DNA of 64,000 bases, from contig OY968767.1 of assembly GCA_963695375.1 (NCBI GenBank), forward strand, positions 1 to 64,000, written 5' to 3'. This document shows, piece by piece, positions 10,252 through 20,125 of this stretch; within the stretch, counting starts at the first letter, position 1; each line of letters begins with the position of its first letter. The DNA is from JACCVL01 sp963695375 (GTDB lineage Bacteria > Actinomycetota > Actinomycetes > Propionibacteriales > Nocardioidaceae). The notes under the pieces are model-generated. The model saw only the letters and a program-made list of their open reading frames with translations, was not told where the DNA came from and ran no database searches. The position numbers and the translations under genes are program-made.

Positions 10252-11714
10252 ATGAATTTGTTAAAGATATTCCTATGTCATGTTTTTAAAATCATGATGT
10301 TACTGTTAACTGCGGTAACGCCCTTGTCTGCAGCGAATCTACAAACAGCGCCTAATATTTCAATCCCGAGTGTGCATCAGCATGCAAATTTTCCTTTATC
10401 CATAAATTTACAAAACATTCCGCTGCGACAGGCCTTGCAATTATTTGCAAATTTTGTTGGTATCAATATTGTTATTCATGAATCGGTGAATGGAGCAATA
10501 TCTATACAATTAAAGGATTTACCCTGGAATCAGGCGCTGGATATTATTTTGATTGCACAAGGTCTAAAAAAACAAGAAGTGAATGATATTTGGTTTATTG
10601 AGAAACAGAGTTCTGCCTCCGAAAGCCAAAAAAATAAAAAAATATCTAAATTGCGCCAGTCACTAATCATTAGGGTTATTCAACTTCATTATGCTAAAGC
10701 GGAAGAGATTGCAAATGCAATAAGTCAATCATCGCATTCATTATTATCTAAGTATGGTACAATGGGAGTGGATAAGCGTACAAATACAGTTTGGCTACAA
10801 GACACACAAAGTCAAATTAAAATGATTACATCATTAATTAATGATTTGGATAAACCGCATGCTCAAGTTATGATTGAAGCTAGAATTGTGAATATGAGTA
10901 GGCATTGTACGCAAGATTTAGGAATTCGTTTTGGCGTGCAGTCTTCAAGAATAAGTGGAACTTTGGCCGGAGCGAATAAATTAATTCAAGGAACTTCGCC
11001 CACGTTAATTCCATTATCTGAACGATTAAATTTGGATTTTGGTGCAATTCCTTTAGATGCTTCACCTGCATCCATCGGGATAGCATTAGCAAAATTAGGT
11101 GATCATGTTCTACTTGATTTAGAATTATCAGCTTTAGAAAGTGAAGGCCTTGCTGAAATTATTGCAAGTCCGCGATTACTGACCAGAATCAACAGCCGGC
11201 TATAATTGAATCTGGAGAAGATATTCCATATCAAGAATCAAATTTAAATGGTGCTACTTCGATTGCGTTTAAAAAAGCTGTTTTAAGTTTAAAAGTAACA
11301 CCCCAGATTACTCCAAAGGGTAAATTACAATTGGATTTATTAATTAATCAGGATTCAGATTCTGGACGACGAGTACAAGGTGTTCCTATTATTTTAACAA
11401 AATCAATTTCAACCAGTGTATTGTTAATAATGGTCAAACCATTAGTTTTAGGAGGAATATATAAGCAAGATAAAAATAATACGGTAGTACGAGTCCCGTT
11501 TTTAAGTAATTTACCGGGGGTTGGTAAATTATTTAGTTATAAACAAGTTAAAAAACGCAATGAGGAGTTGCTGATTTTCATTACTCCTAGGATAATTAAC
11601 AAACAATCAGATGACGATTTGTCTAAAATACATTGGAGAAATGACAATACTTCCGAAAACTCAAGTGCAAAGATTGTGTTAAAGAGTTCTAATAAAATTT
11701 CAGTTACGAGGTAA
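10252..11714 (+). pseudogene. pilQ: Type IV pilus secretin PilQ, frameshifted
   Basis: Outer-membrane secretin ring through which the pilus leaves the cell. A signal peptide (about residues 1-28, ending at LSAA) is followed by an STN-like domain with INLQNIPLRQALQLFANFVG and GAISIQLKDLPWNQALDIIL. Then comes an N1-type domain (VIQLHYAKAEEIANAIS, KPHAQVMIEARIV) and the secretin barrel (SGEDIPYQ, FLSNLPGVGKLFSYK, NEELLIFITPRII). It starts directly at the previous stop. The frame breaks near 11,190, and two compensating changes near 11,420-11,460 garble the expected NNGQTI block. About 490 residues is short because N-terminal AMIN domains are absent. Confidence 0.8.
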
Positions 11715-11724
11715 ATAATTAAAA

Positions 11725-12253
11725 ATGAGTATAGTTAAAGTACGTAATATATTTTTAATAGGGCCTATGGGTGCGGGAAAGAGTACAATAGGTCGTACTT
11801 TGGCAAAAGAGCTCAAGCTTGAGTTCTTATGATTCTGATGAAGTGATTGAAGAAAGTGCCGGTGCGGATATTTCTTGGATATTTGATGTTGAAGGTGAGG
11901 AAGGTTTTCGTCGACGTGAACAAAAAGTTATTGATGAATTAACTCAAAAAAATAATATTGTATTGGCGACGGGTGGTGGTGTAATTATGACTCCTGAAAA
12001 TCGTAATGCATTGGCAGGGCGGGGAACAGTTATTTATTTAAAAACCTCATTGCAACAGCAATATGAGCGCACAAAACGCGATACAAAACGTCCTTTATTA
12101 CAAACGGATGATCTTGAAGGGCGATTAGAAATGTTACGTGATGAGCGAGAGCCATTTTATGAAGAATTGGCTGATATGAGTTTTGAAACGGATAAATTAA
12201 CGGTAAAAGCGGTTGCTAATAATATTATTAAATATATTTATGGCGAATCGTAG
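11725..12253 (+). pseudogene. aroK: Shikimate kinase, one frameshift
   Basis: Phosphorylates shikimate with ATP in chorismate synthesis. ATG at 11725 gives MSIVKVRNIFLIGPMGAGKS, with the Walker A motif GPMGAGKST. A one-base change near 11,820 shifts the frame, after which SYDSDEVIEESAG (Asp for shikimate binding), FRRREQKVI, LATGGGVIMTPENR and the LID region RPLLQTDD follow. The total of 175 residues is normal. It overlaps the start of aroB by 14 bases, the classic pilQ-aroK-aroB order. Confidence 0.85.
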
Positions 12254-13329
12254 TCTGCAAAAACAATTGATGATTAAATTGGATAATCATGAATATCCAA
12301 TTTATATTGGTCAAGATTGCTTAACTGATGCGCAAGTTTTAGAGATCTTACGTGCAAAAACAAGCAATGATTGTAACCAATGAAACCATTGCACCTTTGT
12401 TTTTAGAGCGTATTCAGGATCATTTTAAGGATATACAATGTGATTGTGTTATTTTACCGGATGGTGAAGTATATAAAAACGAAACGTTTATTTAAAATTT
12501 ATCGATCAATTAATTGCACCAACATCATCGAGATACAACCTTGATTGCCTTAGGAGGTGGGGTCATAGGTGATATCACAGGCTTTGCTGCAGCGACCTTT
12601 CATCGCGGTGTGAAATATATCCAAATTCCTACAACCTTATTAGCACAAGTTGATGCTTCTGTGGGGGGAAAAACCGCGATAAATCATGCTCGTGTTAAAA
12701 ATACGTATCGGTAGTTTTCATCAACCGCATGCTGTGATTATTGATACGAATGTACTGAATGCATTGCCTGAACGTGAATTTCGTTCGGGACTTGGCGAGA
12801 TCATTAAATATGCGTTATTAGTTGGTGGTGATTTTTTAGAAAAATTATCTTCACGTATTCAATGTTTTTCTCAAACACGCAGCAATATGGGTTGACTTAT
12901 TGCAGAATGTTGTCAAATTAAAGCTAATTTTGTGCAAGCAGATGAACGTGAAAGGGGTACACGTGCTTTATTAAATTTAGGGCATACTTTTGCGCATGCC
13001 TTAGAATCATGCACTCATTATACGCGTTGGCTGCATGGCGAAGCTGTAGGTATAGGCTTATATTGTGCTGCCTTACTGTCATATAGACTCGGGCATTTAA
13101 CCCAAACGGATGTGGAGCAAATTGATGGTTTACTTAAAATAGCCAAATTACCCGTCGAATTCCCAATGCTATTAATCTTCAGCAATTAATAGCTTATATG
13201 TATAATGATAAAAAAGTAGCGCAAGGAAAATTAAGTTTTGTATTATTAAAACGTTTAGGTCAGGGATATGTTGATTCCGAAATTGATCTCAGTTTTCTAT
13301 TACAAACTTTAGAAGAAGCCAAAGGATAA
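12240..13329 (+). pseudogene. aroB: 3-dehydroquinate synthase, frameshifted
   Basis: Converts DAHP to 3-dehydroquinate using NAD and a metal ion. The start MANRSLQKQLM overlaps the end of aroK. NAD-binding and active-site blocks are clear: LIALGGGVIGDITGFAAATF, PTTLLAQVDASVGGKTAIN, the SGLGEIIKYALL loop, and metal-ligand NLGHTFAHALE. Frame changes occur near 12,350, 12,500, 12,700, 12,890 and 13,170. The joined length of about 363 residues is normal. Confidence 0.85.
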
Positions 13330-13332
13330 AGC

Positions 13333-13958
13333 ATGCATAGTAAACGTGTCAGGCAATTTTTCCAATTTACTCAAAACAACATGGATATCCACCCACAAGT
13401 TTTTCCAGTGGATCCATTTCCTATCAATTATAAAATTTTTCTGAGTATCCTGTTTGTGGTTGTTGCGGTGATTAGTTTAGCCATCATGGGTGAAAATTAT
13501 TTGATTCATACTAAAAAATTGCAGATCAATGCAGCAACAAAAACGAATTCGGTTGCTTCATTTGCAAAAGCGCCTATGCTCAGAACGCATTCAGCATGTC
13601 AATGACCCTATTAAACATCATGCTTATATCAGTTATATTCCTGCACTGCAGACATTTGCTAAAATACAATATTTACATGTAGCTTTATTACATAAAAATG
13701 AACTATTTGCGTTTGACGAAGAAAATGAGGCCTTTAACGATCCTTCTTTAGTGGTAATGGACAAGGTGATTGTAATTCCAAAAATATTAGCAAAAAATTC
13801 GAAATGAGGCAGGTGCTGATCACAACGCCAGCGAACACCTTAAGGCAGCGTTGGCTGCGAAGTTACGCTTGAAATATGAACCCGAAATTTTTGCAGAGAT
13901 GGTGTTAAACCTTCAGTTGGATTTTGTCTATGTGAGAGGTTACACCCGAATAAGGTAA
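13333..13958 (+). pseudogene. Unknown single-pass membrane protein in the damX position
   Basis: A GC-poor gene begins 3 bases after aroB with MHSKRVRQFFQFTQNN. One transmembrane helix is visible (KIFLSILFVVVAVISLAIMG, about residues 36-55), with the bulk predicted periplasmic. Coding sense moves frame near 13,590 and again near 13,800, ending at 13,958 with FVYVRGYTRIR; the joined length is about 208 residues. In many gammaproteobacteria this slot after aroB holds damX, a cell-division SPOR protein with one N-terminal helix. I see no SPOR repeat here, so only topology and position agree. 13,959-14,059 holds only the usp leader. Confidence 0.45.
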
Positions 13959-14059
13959 TCTCAACAAACCTTAAAACTTAATGGGAAAATCGCTTGGTTT
14001 CTGCTAATCTTATGAGCGAGAGTGACTCAGGTTTTACTAGATAAATTTAGGAGAGCAAT

Positions 14060-14498
14060 ATGTACAAACGGGTATTGTTAGCAACGGACTTTGATGAAGT
14101 AGGAATTAATGCAGCAAATAAAGCTAAAAAAATTGCGGATGAAAATGGAGCGGAATTATTTTTAGTGCATGTTGTTGAACCGATACCTGCTTATGCTTAT
14201 CCGGGATTTGCAGGTTTTCGGAAGTTGAAATTTCGATTCGTGAACAAGCTGAACGTGAATTAAATACAATTGCAGAACGGCTAGAAGTTGACCAACGTCA
14301 TCGATTTCTAGAATTTGGATTCCACTAAAAATGAAGTTTTAAGAATCGCAAAAGAGCTAAACATTGATTTAATGGTTATAGGTAGTCATGGTAAACACGG
14401 TTTAGCTTTATTGTTAGGATCAACTGCTCACGCCATTTTACATGGCGCACAATGTGATACTTCTAATTGTTCGACCGCCCGTGATCCATGAAAAATAA
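14060..14498 (+). pseudogene. Universal stress protein, frameshifted
   Basis: UspA-fold cytosolic protein. The start MYKRVLLATDFDEVGINAAN is a standard first strand and loop. The ATP-binding signature is seen in IGSHGKHGLALLLGSTA near 14,370-14,430, and the last strand is LIVRPPV. The sense changes frame near 14,215, 14,320 and 14,460. Joined length is about 146 residues, normal for the family. TAGGAGAG before the ATG is a good ribosome site. It precedes ribF by 11 bases. Confidence 0.75.
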
Positions 14499-14509
14499 TT
14501 TGGAGTATA

Positions 14510-15460
14510 ATGAAGTTATTACAGGGTTTTCAAGTCATAACCGAACTTGCACAAGGTTCGGTTGCTACCATTGGTAATTTTGATGGAGTGCATATAAGGT
14601 CATCAAGCTTTACTCAATAGCATTAAAGCAAAAAGCGAATCAATTTAATCTACCTTGGTAGTCATTGTATTTGAGCCACAACCCAGAGAATTTTTTTTAA
14701 AACAAAGCTCCTGCACGACTTATCGAGTTTACGAGAAAAGTTGCTTATTTAAAACAATGTGGTGTGGATTATGTATATTGTCTTAAGCTTTAATCAAGCG
14801 GTCGCTCAGATGCCGGCATTAGATTTGCTGAAAAATATATTTTTTCCTTTTTAAAAGTAAAATATTTATTAGTTGGCAAGATTTTCATTTTGGCAAAGAA
14901 CGTGAAGGTGATGTGGTTTATTACAAACCTTAGGCAGATTTAAAATGCTATGTTGAACAATTTCCTGATTTTTCGATTAGATCATGCAGCGAGTAAGTTC
15001 CACTAAAATTAGACAAGCTGTTAGCCCAGGGTCAATTAGATCAGTTGCTAAACAATTATTAGGACGAGCATTCAGTATCTGTGGGCGAGTGATTAAAGGG
15101 ATGGACGGGAAGACAATGGGGGATCCCAACTGCTAATTTACATACGCTTCGCATTAACATTACCCTTAAAAGGGGTATTTTGTGTGCAAGTTAAAGCGTC
15201 AAGGGCAACTGGTCTAAAAGGTGTTGCTAATTTAGGTAATAGACCTACCATGGATGGAACAAAAAATATTTTGAAATTCATTTATTTGATTTTAATGAAA
15301 TCTATTTATGGTGAAATGTTAGAAGTATTTTTCTTGCACAAATTACGAGATGAAGTTAAATTTTCCTCAGTGAAGCATTAATTAATCCAAATTCAGAATG
15401 ATATTGCTGGCAGCAAAAGCACAATTTTTACAAACCGTTCAACTTAACGAGATTTTATAG
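14510..15460 (+). pseudogene. ribF: Bifunctional riboflavin kinase/FAD synthetase, frameshifted
   Basis: Makes FMN and then FAD. ATG 14510 follows TTGGAG. The FAD-synthetase nucleotide-binding block VATIGNFDGVHI is near residues 17-28. The riboflavin-kinase domain is shown by GVANLGNRPTMDG (about 15,220-15,260). The frame is broken at eight or more places, but the 951-bp span matches the usual 310-316 residues. It precedes ileS by 9 bases, the standard ribF-ileS-lspA order. Confidence 0.8.
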
Positions 15461-15469
15461 AGTAAACTA

Positions 15470-18255
15470 ATGGCAGAATACAAAGATACTTTAAATTTAC
15501 CTAACACATCCTTTCCAATGAAGGCAAGTCTTGCTCAACGTGAGCCACAAATGCTAGCACAATGGCAAGCAGAAGGTATTATATGAAAAAATTAGACAAG
15601 CTAGCAGTAGGCTAAAGCGATTTATCTTGCATGATGGCCCTCCTTATGCCAATGGTCATTTGCATTGTGGCCATGCACTTAAATAAAATTTTAAAAGATA
15701 TTATTGTTAAATCTAAAACATTAAGTGGCTTTGATGCACCTTTTGTTCCGGGTTGGGATTGCCATGGTTTACCTATTGAATTAAATGTAGAGAAAAAAAT
15801 TGGTAAAGCAGGTGATAAAATTAGTGCAAGTGAATTTCGAGCAAAATGTCGTGAATATGCAGCAAGTCAAATTGATATTCAGCGAGAAGAATTTAAACGC
15901 TTAGGGGTATTTGGCGATTGGGAACATCCTTATGTCACCATGGATTATTATTATGAAGCAAATATTGTTCGTGCACTTAGGAAAAATAATTGAAAATGGC
16001 CATTTACAACAAGGATTTAAACCCGTGCATTGGTGTATTGATTGTGGTTCTGCATTAGCTGAAGCTGAAGTGGAATATGAAGACAAAACTTCACCTTCCA
16101 TTGATGTGGCTTTTTATGCGGTTAATCCCACAGTCTTTATATCAGTTGTTAATCATAGCGCTACCTGAAAACCAGTTATTGTACCTATTTGGACAACAAC
16201 ACCTTGGACATTACCTGCCAATGAAGCGGTCTGTTTAAATCCTGAATTAGATTATGTTTTGGTTGATACTGAATGAACATTTATTTTATAATTGCCGAAG
16301 AATTAGTTGAATCTGTAATGACGTTATGAATTGAAGATTATAACAGTTGTGGACAAGCTAAAGGTACAGGTATTTGAGCAATTTAACATTACAGCATCCT
16401 TTTAATGAACGACAAGTTCCTATTATATTAGGTGAGCATGTGACCACAGATTCAGGAACAGGTGTGTTCATACTGCGCCTGCGCATGGGCCAGATGATTA
16501 TGTGGTGGGAAAAGCTTATAATTTACCTTTAATTAATCCGGTAATGCTAATGGTTGTTATGCAGCAGATGTTCCTTTATTTGCAGGTCTATTTGTTTTAA
16601 AAGCCAATGATAAAATTATTGAAGTACTTAGCAGAACAGAGGTCTTACTGCATCAAGAAACAATTACAGCACAGTTATCCGCATTGTTGGCGTCATAAAA
16701 CACCAATGATATTTCTTAGCAACACCGCAATGGTTTATTTCCATGGATAAAAATGGTTTACGGCAACAGTCATTAGCAAGCAAATTGAAAAAGTGAATTG
16801 GGTTCCGAATGGGGAAAAGCGCGTATTAGCAATATGGTTGAGAACAGGCCTGATTGGTGTATTTCACGGCAAAGAGCTTGGGGACGCCATGCCTTTATTT
16901 GTTCATAAAGCAACACGAGAACTACATCCCAATACCGTTGAGTTGATTGAAAAAGTTGCAAAACAAGTTGAACAAGAAGGAATTGATGCTTGGTTTGATC
17001 TTAGATGCTGAAGAATTATTAGGTGAAGATGCCGAAATTATGAAAAAATTAAAGATACCTTGGATGTATGGTTTGATTCTGGTGTATCTCATTATTGTGT
17101 TTTAAAGCAAAATCCAGACTTAGGATTTCCTGCAGATGTGTATTTTGAAGGTTCTGATCAACATCGTGGTTGGTTTAATTCATCATTGACTACTGCAGTT
17201 GCAATGTATGGACATGCTCCTTATAAAACCGTGTTAACTCATGGTTATACAGTCGATGCTGAAGGTAAAAAATTATCGAAATCGAAAGGTAATTATGTTG
17301 CTCTTAGAAAAATTGATCAATCAACATGGTGCAGATATTTTACGTTTATGGGTTTCTTCAACTGATTATCGTAATGAAGTAAGTATTTCTGAGGAAATTA
17401 TTAAACGTAATGCAGATGCTTATCGACGTATTCGCAATACAGCGCGTTTTTTATTAGCTAATTTATTTGATTTTGATCCCGAACGAGATTTGTCTGCAAG
17501 CAGATGCAATTAGTTAGAATTGGATCGTTGGGCGATTAAACGTGCCAACAATTACAAGAAGAAATTTTAGAAGCTTACGAAAATTATCAATTTTCATGTG
17601 ATTTATCAAAAAATTCATAATTTTTGTGCAGTAGATATGGGTAGTTTTTATTTGGATGTCATTAAAGATCGGCAATATACTACAGCAAAAAATAGTATAG
17701 CACGACGTTCTTGCCAAACAGCGATGTATCATATTATTCAAGCATTTAACTCGTTGGTTAGCGCCTATTTTATCTTTTACTGCAGAAGAAATTTGGCAAG
17801 CGATTCCGGGTGCAAAAAGCGAATTCAGTGTTTATTGAACAATGGTATGAAGATTGGCCTAAATTACTAAAGTTGATATGGATTTTGGCAACAATTGCAA
17901 GCCATTCGTGATGAAGTCAATAAAGCGCTTAGAAGCAAACGACAAGAAGGTGAGATAGGTTCCGCGCTGGCGGCGGAGGTTATTATTTATGCAGATGATC
18001 AATGATTCAAGTTACTCGAAAGGTGCAACCGAGTTAAGGTTTTTTTAATCACGTCCAGGTGCTAAAGTATGAGCCGATTGGAGGATTGTCCTGACGATTT
18101 AATTCATACCGAATTAGGATGAGGTTAAAGGTCAAAGCTAGTACTCAAGGGAGAAATGCGCACGCTGTTGGCAAGACGTCTTACGATATCGGCATGATTC
18201 CTGCGCATCCTGAATTTGTTTACGTTGTGTGGGGAACATTACTGAGCAAGCATGA
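15470..18255 (+). pseudogene. ileS: Isoleucyl-tRNA synthetase, heavily frameshifted
   Basis: Class I synthetase that charges tRNA-Ile; essential. The start MAEYKDTLNLPNTSFPM is typical. The HIGH-type motif is in HDGPPYANGHLHCGHAL (about 15,630-15,680), followed by GWDCHGLPIE. The KMSKS-type motif is KLSKSKGNYV near 17,270-17,300, preceded by DQHRGWF. A C-terminal zinc-finger remnant (RCWQDV, CLRCVGN) ends at 18,255. The 2,786-bp span equals a normal 930-residue enzyme, yet the sense changes frame about twenty times. An essential gene in this state argues strongly for sequencing error. Confidence 0.9.
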
Positions 18256-18270
18256 AGAGAGATATTTTGC

Positions 18271-18734
18271 ATGAAAAAATTGGTATTGGTATCTTCTCAG
18301 TTTGGCGTATTATTGGTGGATCAGGCGAGTAAAATTGGGTTGTGTGCAGGCAGTAACTTCGATGAGCCTATTACGTATTTTTCCATGTTAAATTTGGTTT
18401 TGGCCATAATATCAGGTCTGCGTTTAGTTTTTTAAGTGATGCAGGGGCATGGCATCATTGGTTTTTTGTCGCTTTTTCTAGTTTAATGAGTCTCATTCTG
18501 GGTATTTGGATTTGGCGCACCCCATCCAAGGAACGTATACAAATCCTAGCTTTAGCTTTGATTTTAGGCGGTGCTTTAGGCAATCTTATTGATCGCCTAA
18601 AGCTAGGCTATGTTATTGATTTTATTGACATACATTTTAAAACGTACCATTATCCTGCATTTAATGTGGCAGATAGTGCTATTTGTGTAGGAGCGGTGTT
18701 ATTGTTTATTCAGATGTGGAAAAAGGATAAATAA
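18271..18734 (+). pseudogene. lspA: Lipoprotein signal peptidase, frameshifted
   Basis: Inner-membrane aspartyl protease that removes signal peptides of prolipoproteins. ATG 18271 follows GAGAGA. VDQASK near residue 17 is conserved. The two catalytic aspartates lie in GNLIDRLKLG and FNVADSAI. Four hydrophobic helices are expected, and three are readable. The frame breaks near 18,400 and 18,470. About 154 residues is normal. Immediately after its stop lies repeat element 4. Confidence 0.85.
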
Positions 18735-18738
18735 CACG

Positions 18739-18875
18739 CTCATACTCTCAGGGTAAATGCATCTAAACGCGCATTATTCAAGATCGCCTGGATGCCGTGC
18801 ATAAAGCACGGCACGTAGGTAAAAAGAGCCTTATTAGTGCTCAAAATTTAGATGCGTTTGCCCTGCTCATACTCT
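18739..18875. mobile_element. MITE with 19-bp inverted ends and 10-bp target duplication
   Basis: The ends CAGGGTAAATGCATCTAAA (18749-18767) and TTTAGATGCGTTTGCCCTG (18847-18865) are inverted repeats with two mismatches. The 117-bp element is flanked on both sides by the identical 10-mer CTCATACTCT (18739-18748 and 18866-18875), as left by transposition. The interior has a GCCGTGC/GCACGGC hairpin followed by ACGTAGG, a tail shared with element 1. There is no reading frame inside. Confidence 0.85.
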
Positions 18876-18886
18876 TAGATGATTTG

Positions 18887-19285
18887 TTATTTGAAATTTA
18901 TTTCGCTAAGTTTTGATGTTATTTCTTCGTTACGAAGAAAAGTCAGAAGGGTGGCTTGATGAAATTCATCACTGCGGTTTAAATCCATAATCGGCGCTGT
19001 TGATGTTGAGTAAAAACTATATCTCTGTCCAAATTGCGGCCCGCCAGATATTACCTGAGGGGGGCTTTCCAAGTTAAGCTTACGATTTCTGGCGTTATCT
19101 AAAGCTTGAGAGCGACACTGTCCTGTTTGATTTAATAATGTTTCTTCGTCGCTTATAAACTTTTCTAAAGCCTCTATTTGAGCTTCTTTGGGTACTATTT
19201 GTAAAATATTCTTTAGTTCATTTTGTCGTTTGTCATAAGAATACTCTCTAAAATGTGTTTGTGGTTTTGGTGGGGTAGAATACAT
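18887..19285 (-). CDS. Unrecognised 132-aa protein, intact
   Basis: I do not recognise this gene. It is a complete frame starting MYSTPPKPQTHFREYSYDKR and ending TSKLSEINFK. It is hydrophilic and highly charged, with no signal peptide or membrane helix. A probable helix spans residues about 20-50, followed by a Ser/Pro/Gly-rich middle. AAGGAGAC precedes the ATG, and a consensus sigma-70 promoter lies 26 bases further upstream. Unlike most of its neighbours it has no frame change. A soluble, promoter-driven orphan of this size in a Legionellales-like genome could be a secreted effector, but nothing in the sequence proves it. Confidence 0.65.
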   Translation of the reverse strand: MYSTPPKPQTHFREYSYDKRQNELKNILQIVPKEAQIEALEKFISDEETLLNQTGQCRSQALDNARNRKLNLESPPQVISGGPQFGQRYSFYSTSTAPIMDLNRSDEFHQATLLTFLRNEEITSKLSEINFK

Positions 19286-19310
19286 CGCGATGTCTCCTTG
19301 ATAAACCTGT

Positions 19311-19339
19311 ATTATATAGAGTCATTAATGAGTTTTCAA
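19311..19339 (-). promoter_or_regulatory. Sigma-70 promoter of the 132-aa gene
   Basis: On the minus strand TTGAAA (19339-19334) and TATAAT (19316-19311) are separated by exactly 17 bases. The -10 is a perfect match and the -35 has one mismatch. The predicted start is about 20 bases before the ribosome site of the 132-aa gene. Confidence 0.75.
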
Positions 19340-19357
19340 TATTAAGCTTGCCCATTT

Positions 19358-19380
19358 TTTATCTAACTCGCAGTCACCGA
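19358..19380. other. Junction between two unrelated genomes
   Basis: To the left of about 19,368 the sequence is AT-rich (for example CCCATTTTTTATCTAA). From 19,371 onward it is GC-rich actinobacterial coding sequence. No integrase, tRNA gene, attachment repeat or insertion sequence is present. The right-hand gene begins mid-protein, and the left-hand sequence is an ordinary upstream region. Confidence 0.9.
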
Positions 19381-20125
19381 TCCGCCGGGTGCACGGCGAC
19401 GCGTCGATGTTCGTCGGCGGGCTGCGGGCCCTGCTGCTGCAGTCACTGCACCCGCTGGCGATGGCCGCGGTGGCCGGTCACTCCGGCTACCGCGGCGACC
19501 CCTGGGGGCGGTTGCAACGCAAGGGCACCTTCCTCGCGGTGACGACGTTCGGCACCGCGGCGGACGCCGAGCAGGCGGTGGCGCGGGTGCGAGCCGTCCA
19601 CGACACCGTCCGCGGGCGCACCGAGGACGGGGTTCCGTACGCCGCCGGGGACCCGCACCTGCTGCGGTGGGTGCACGTGGCCGAGGTGGACAGCTTCCTG
19701 CGCGCGCACCAGGTCTACGGGTCGCGCCCGCTCGACGCCGCCGGCTGCGACCGCTACGTCGCGGAGACGGCGCGGGTCGCCGAGGCGCTCGGCGTCACGG
19801 ACCCACCGCGGGACCGGTCCGAGCTGGCCGCCTCGCTGGCCGGCTACCGACCCGAGCTGCGCGGCACGCCCGCAGCCCGCTCCGCCGCCCGGTTCATCCT
19901 GCTCCGGCCGCCGGTCCCGGCCGCCGCCCGGCTCGGCTACGGCGCGCTCTGCGCCGCCGCGGTGGGCCTGATGCCGTGGTGGACCAGGTGGCCGCTGCGG
20001 CTGCCGTACCTCCCGCTGGCCGAGGCCACCGTGGTGCGGGCGGCGGATACGGCCTCACCGGCGGCATCCGCTGGGTCATGTCCCCGCCCCCGTCGACGGT
20101 GTCGCCGGAGCCCGCACCACGTTGA
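19368..20125 (+). CDS. DUF2236/MpaB-type oxygenase, 5'-truncated, one frameshift
   Basis: Member of the DUF2236 family related to latex-clearing protein and MpaB, proposed to be haem-linked oxygenases. The readable frame begins at the junction with SPIRRVHGDASMFVGGLRAL and continues LLLQSLHPLAMAAVAGHS, YRGDPWGRL and LLRWVHVAEVDSFL. These carry the conserved histidines of the family. An estimated 30-60 N-terminal residues are missing. Near 20,040 the frame slips by one base (GCGGCGGATAC, probably GCGGCCGGATAC), and the sense then continues as GYGLTGGIRWVM to a stop at 20,125. Its end overlaps the convergent dehydrogenase by 50 bases. Confidence 0.75.

Noticed and set aside
13806..13958. A separate small gene after the damX-position protein
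   Set aside because: It has no start codon of its own and reads on naturally from the preceding gene after a one-base frame change, so it was merged.
1..19370. A horizontally acquired island in an actinobacterium
   Set aside because: It holds housekeeping genes in native gammaproteobacterial order, without integration genes or att sites, and the neighbouring gene is cut. A chimera explains it better.
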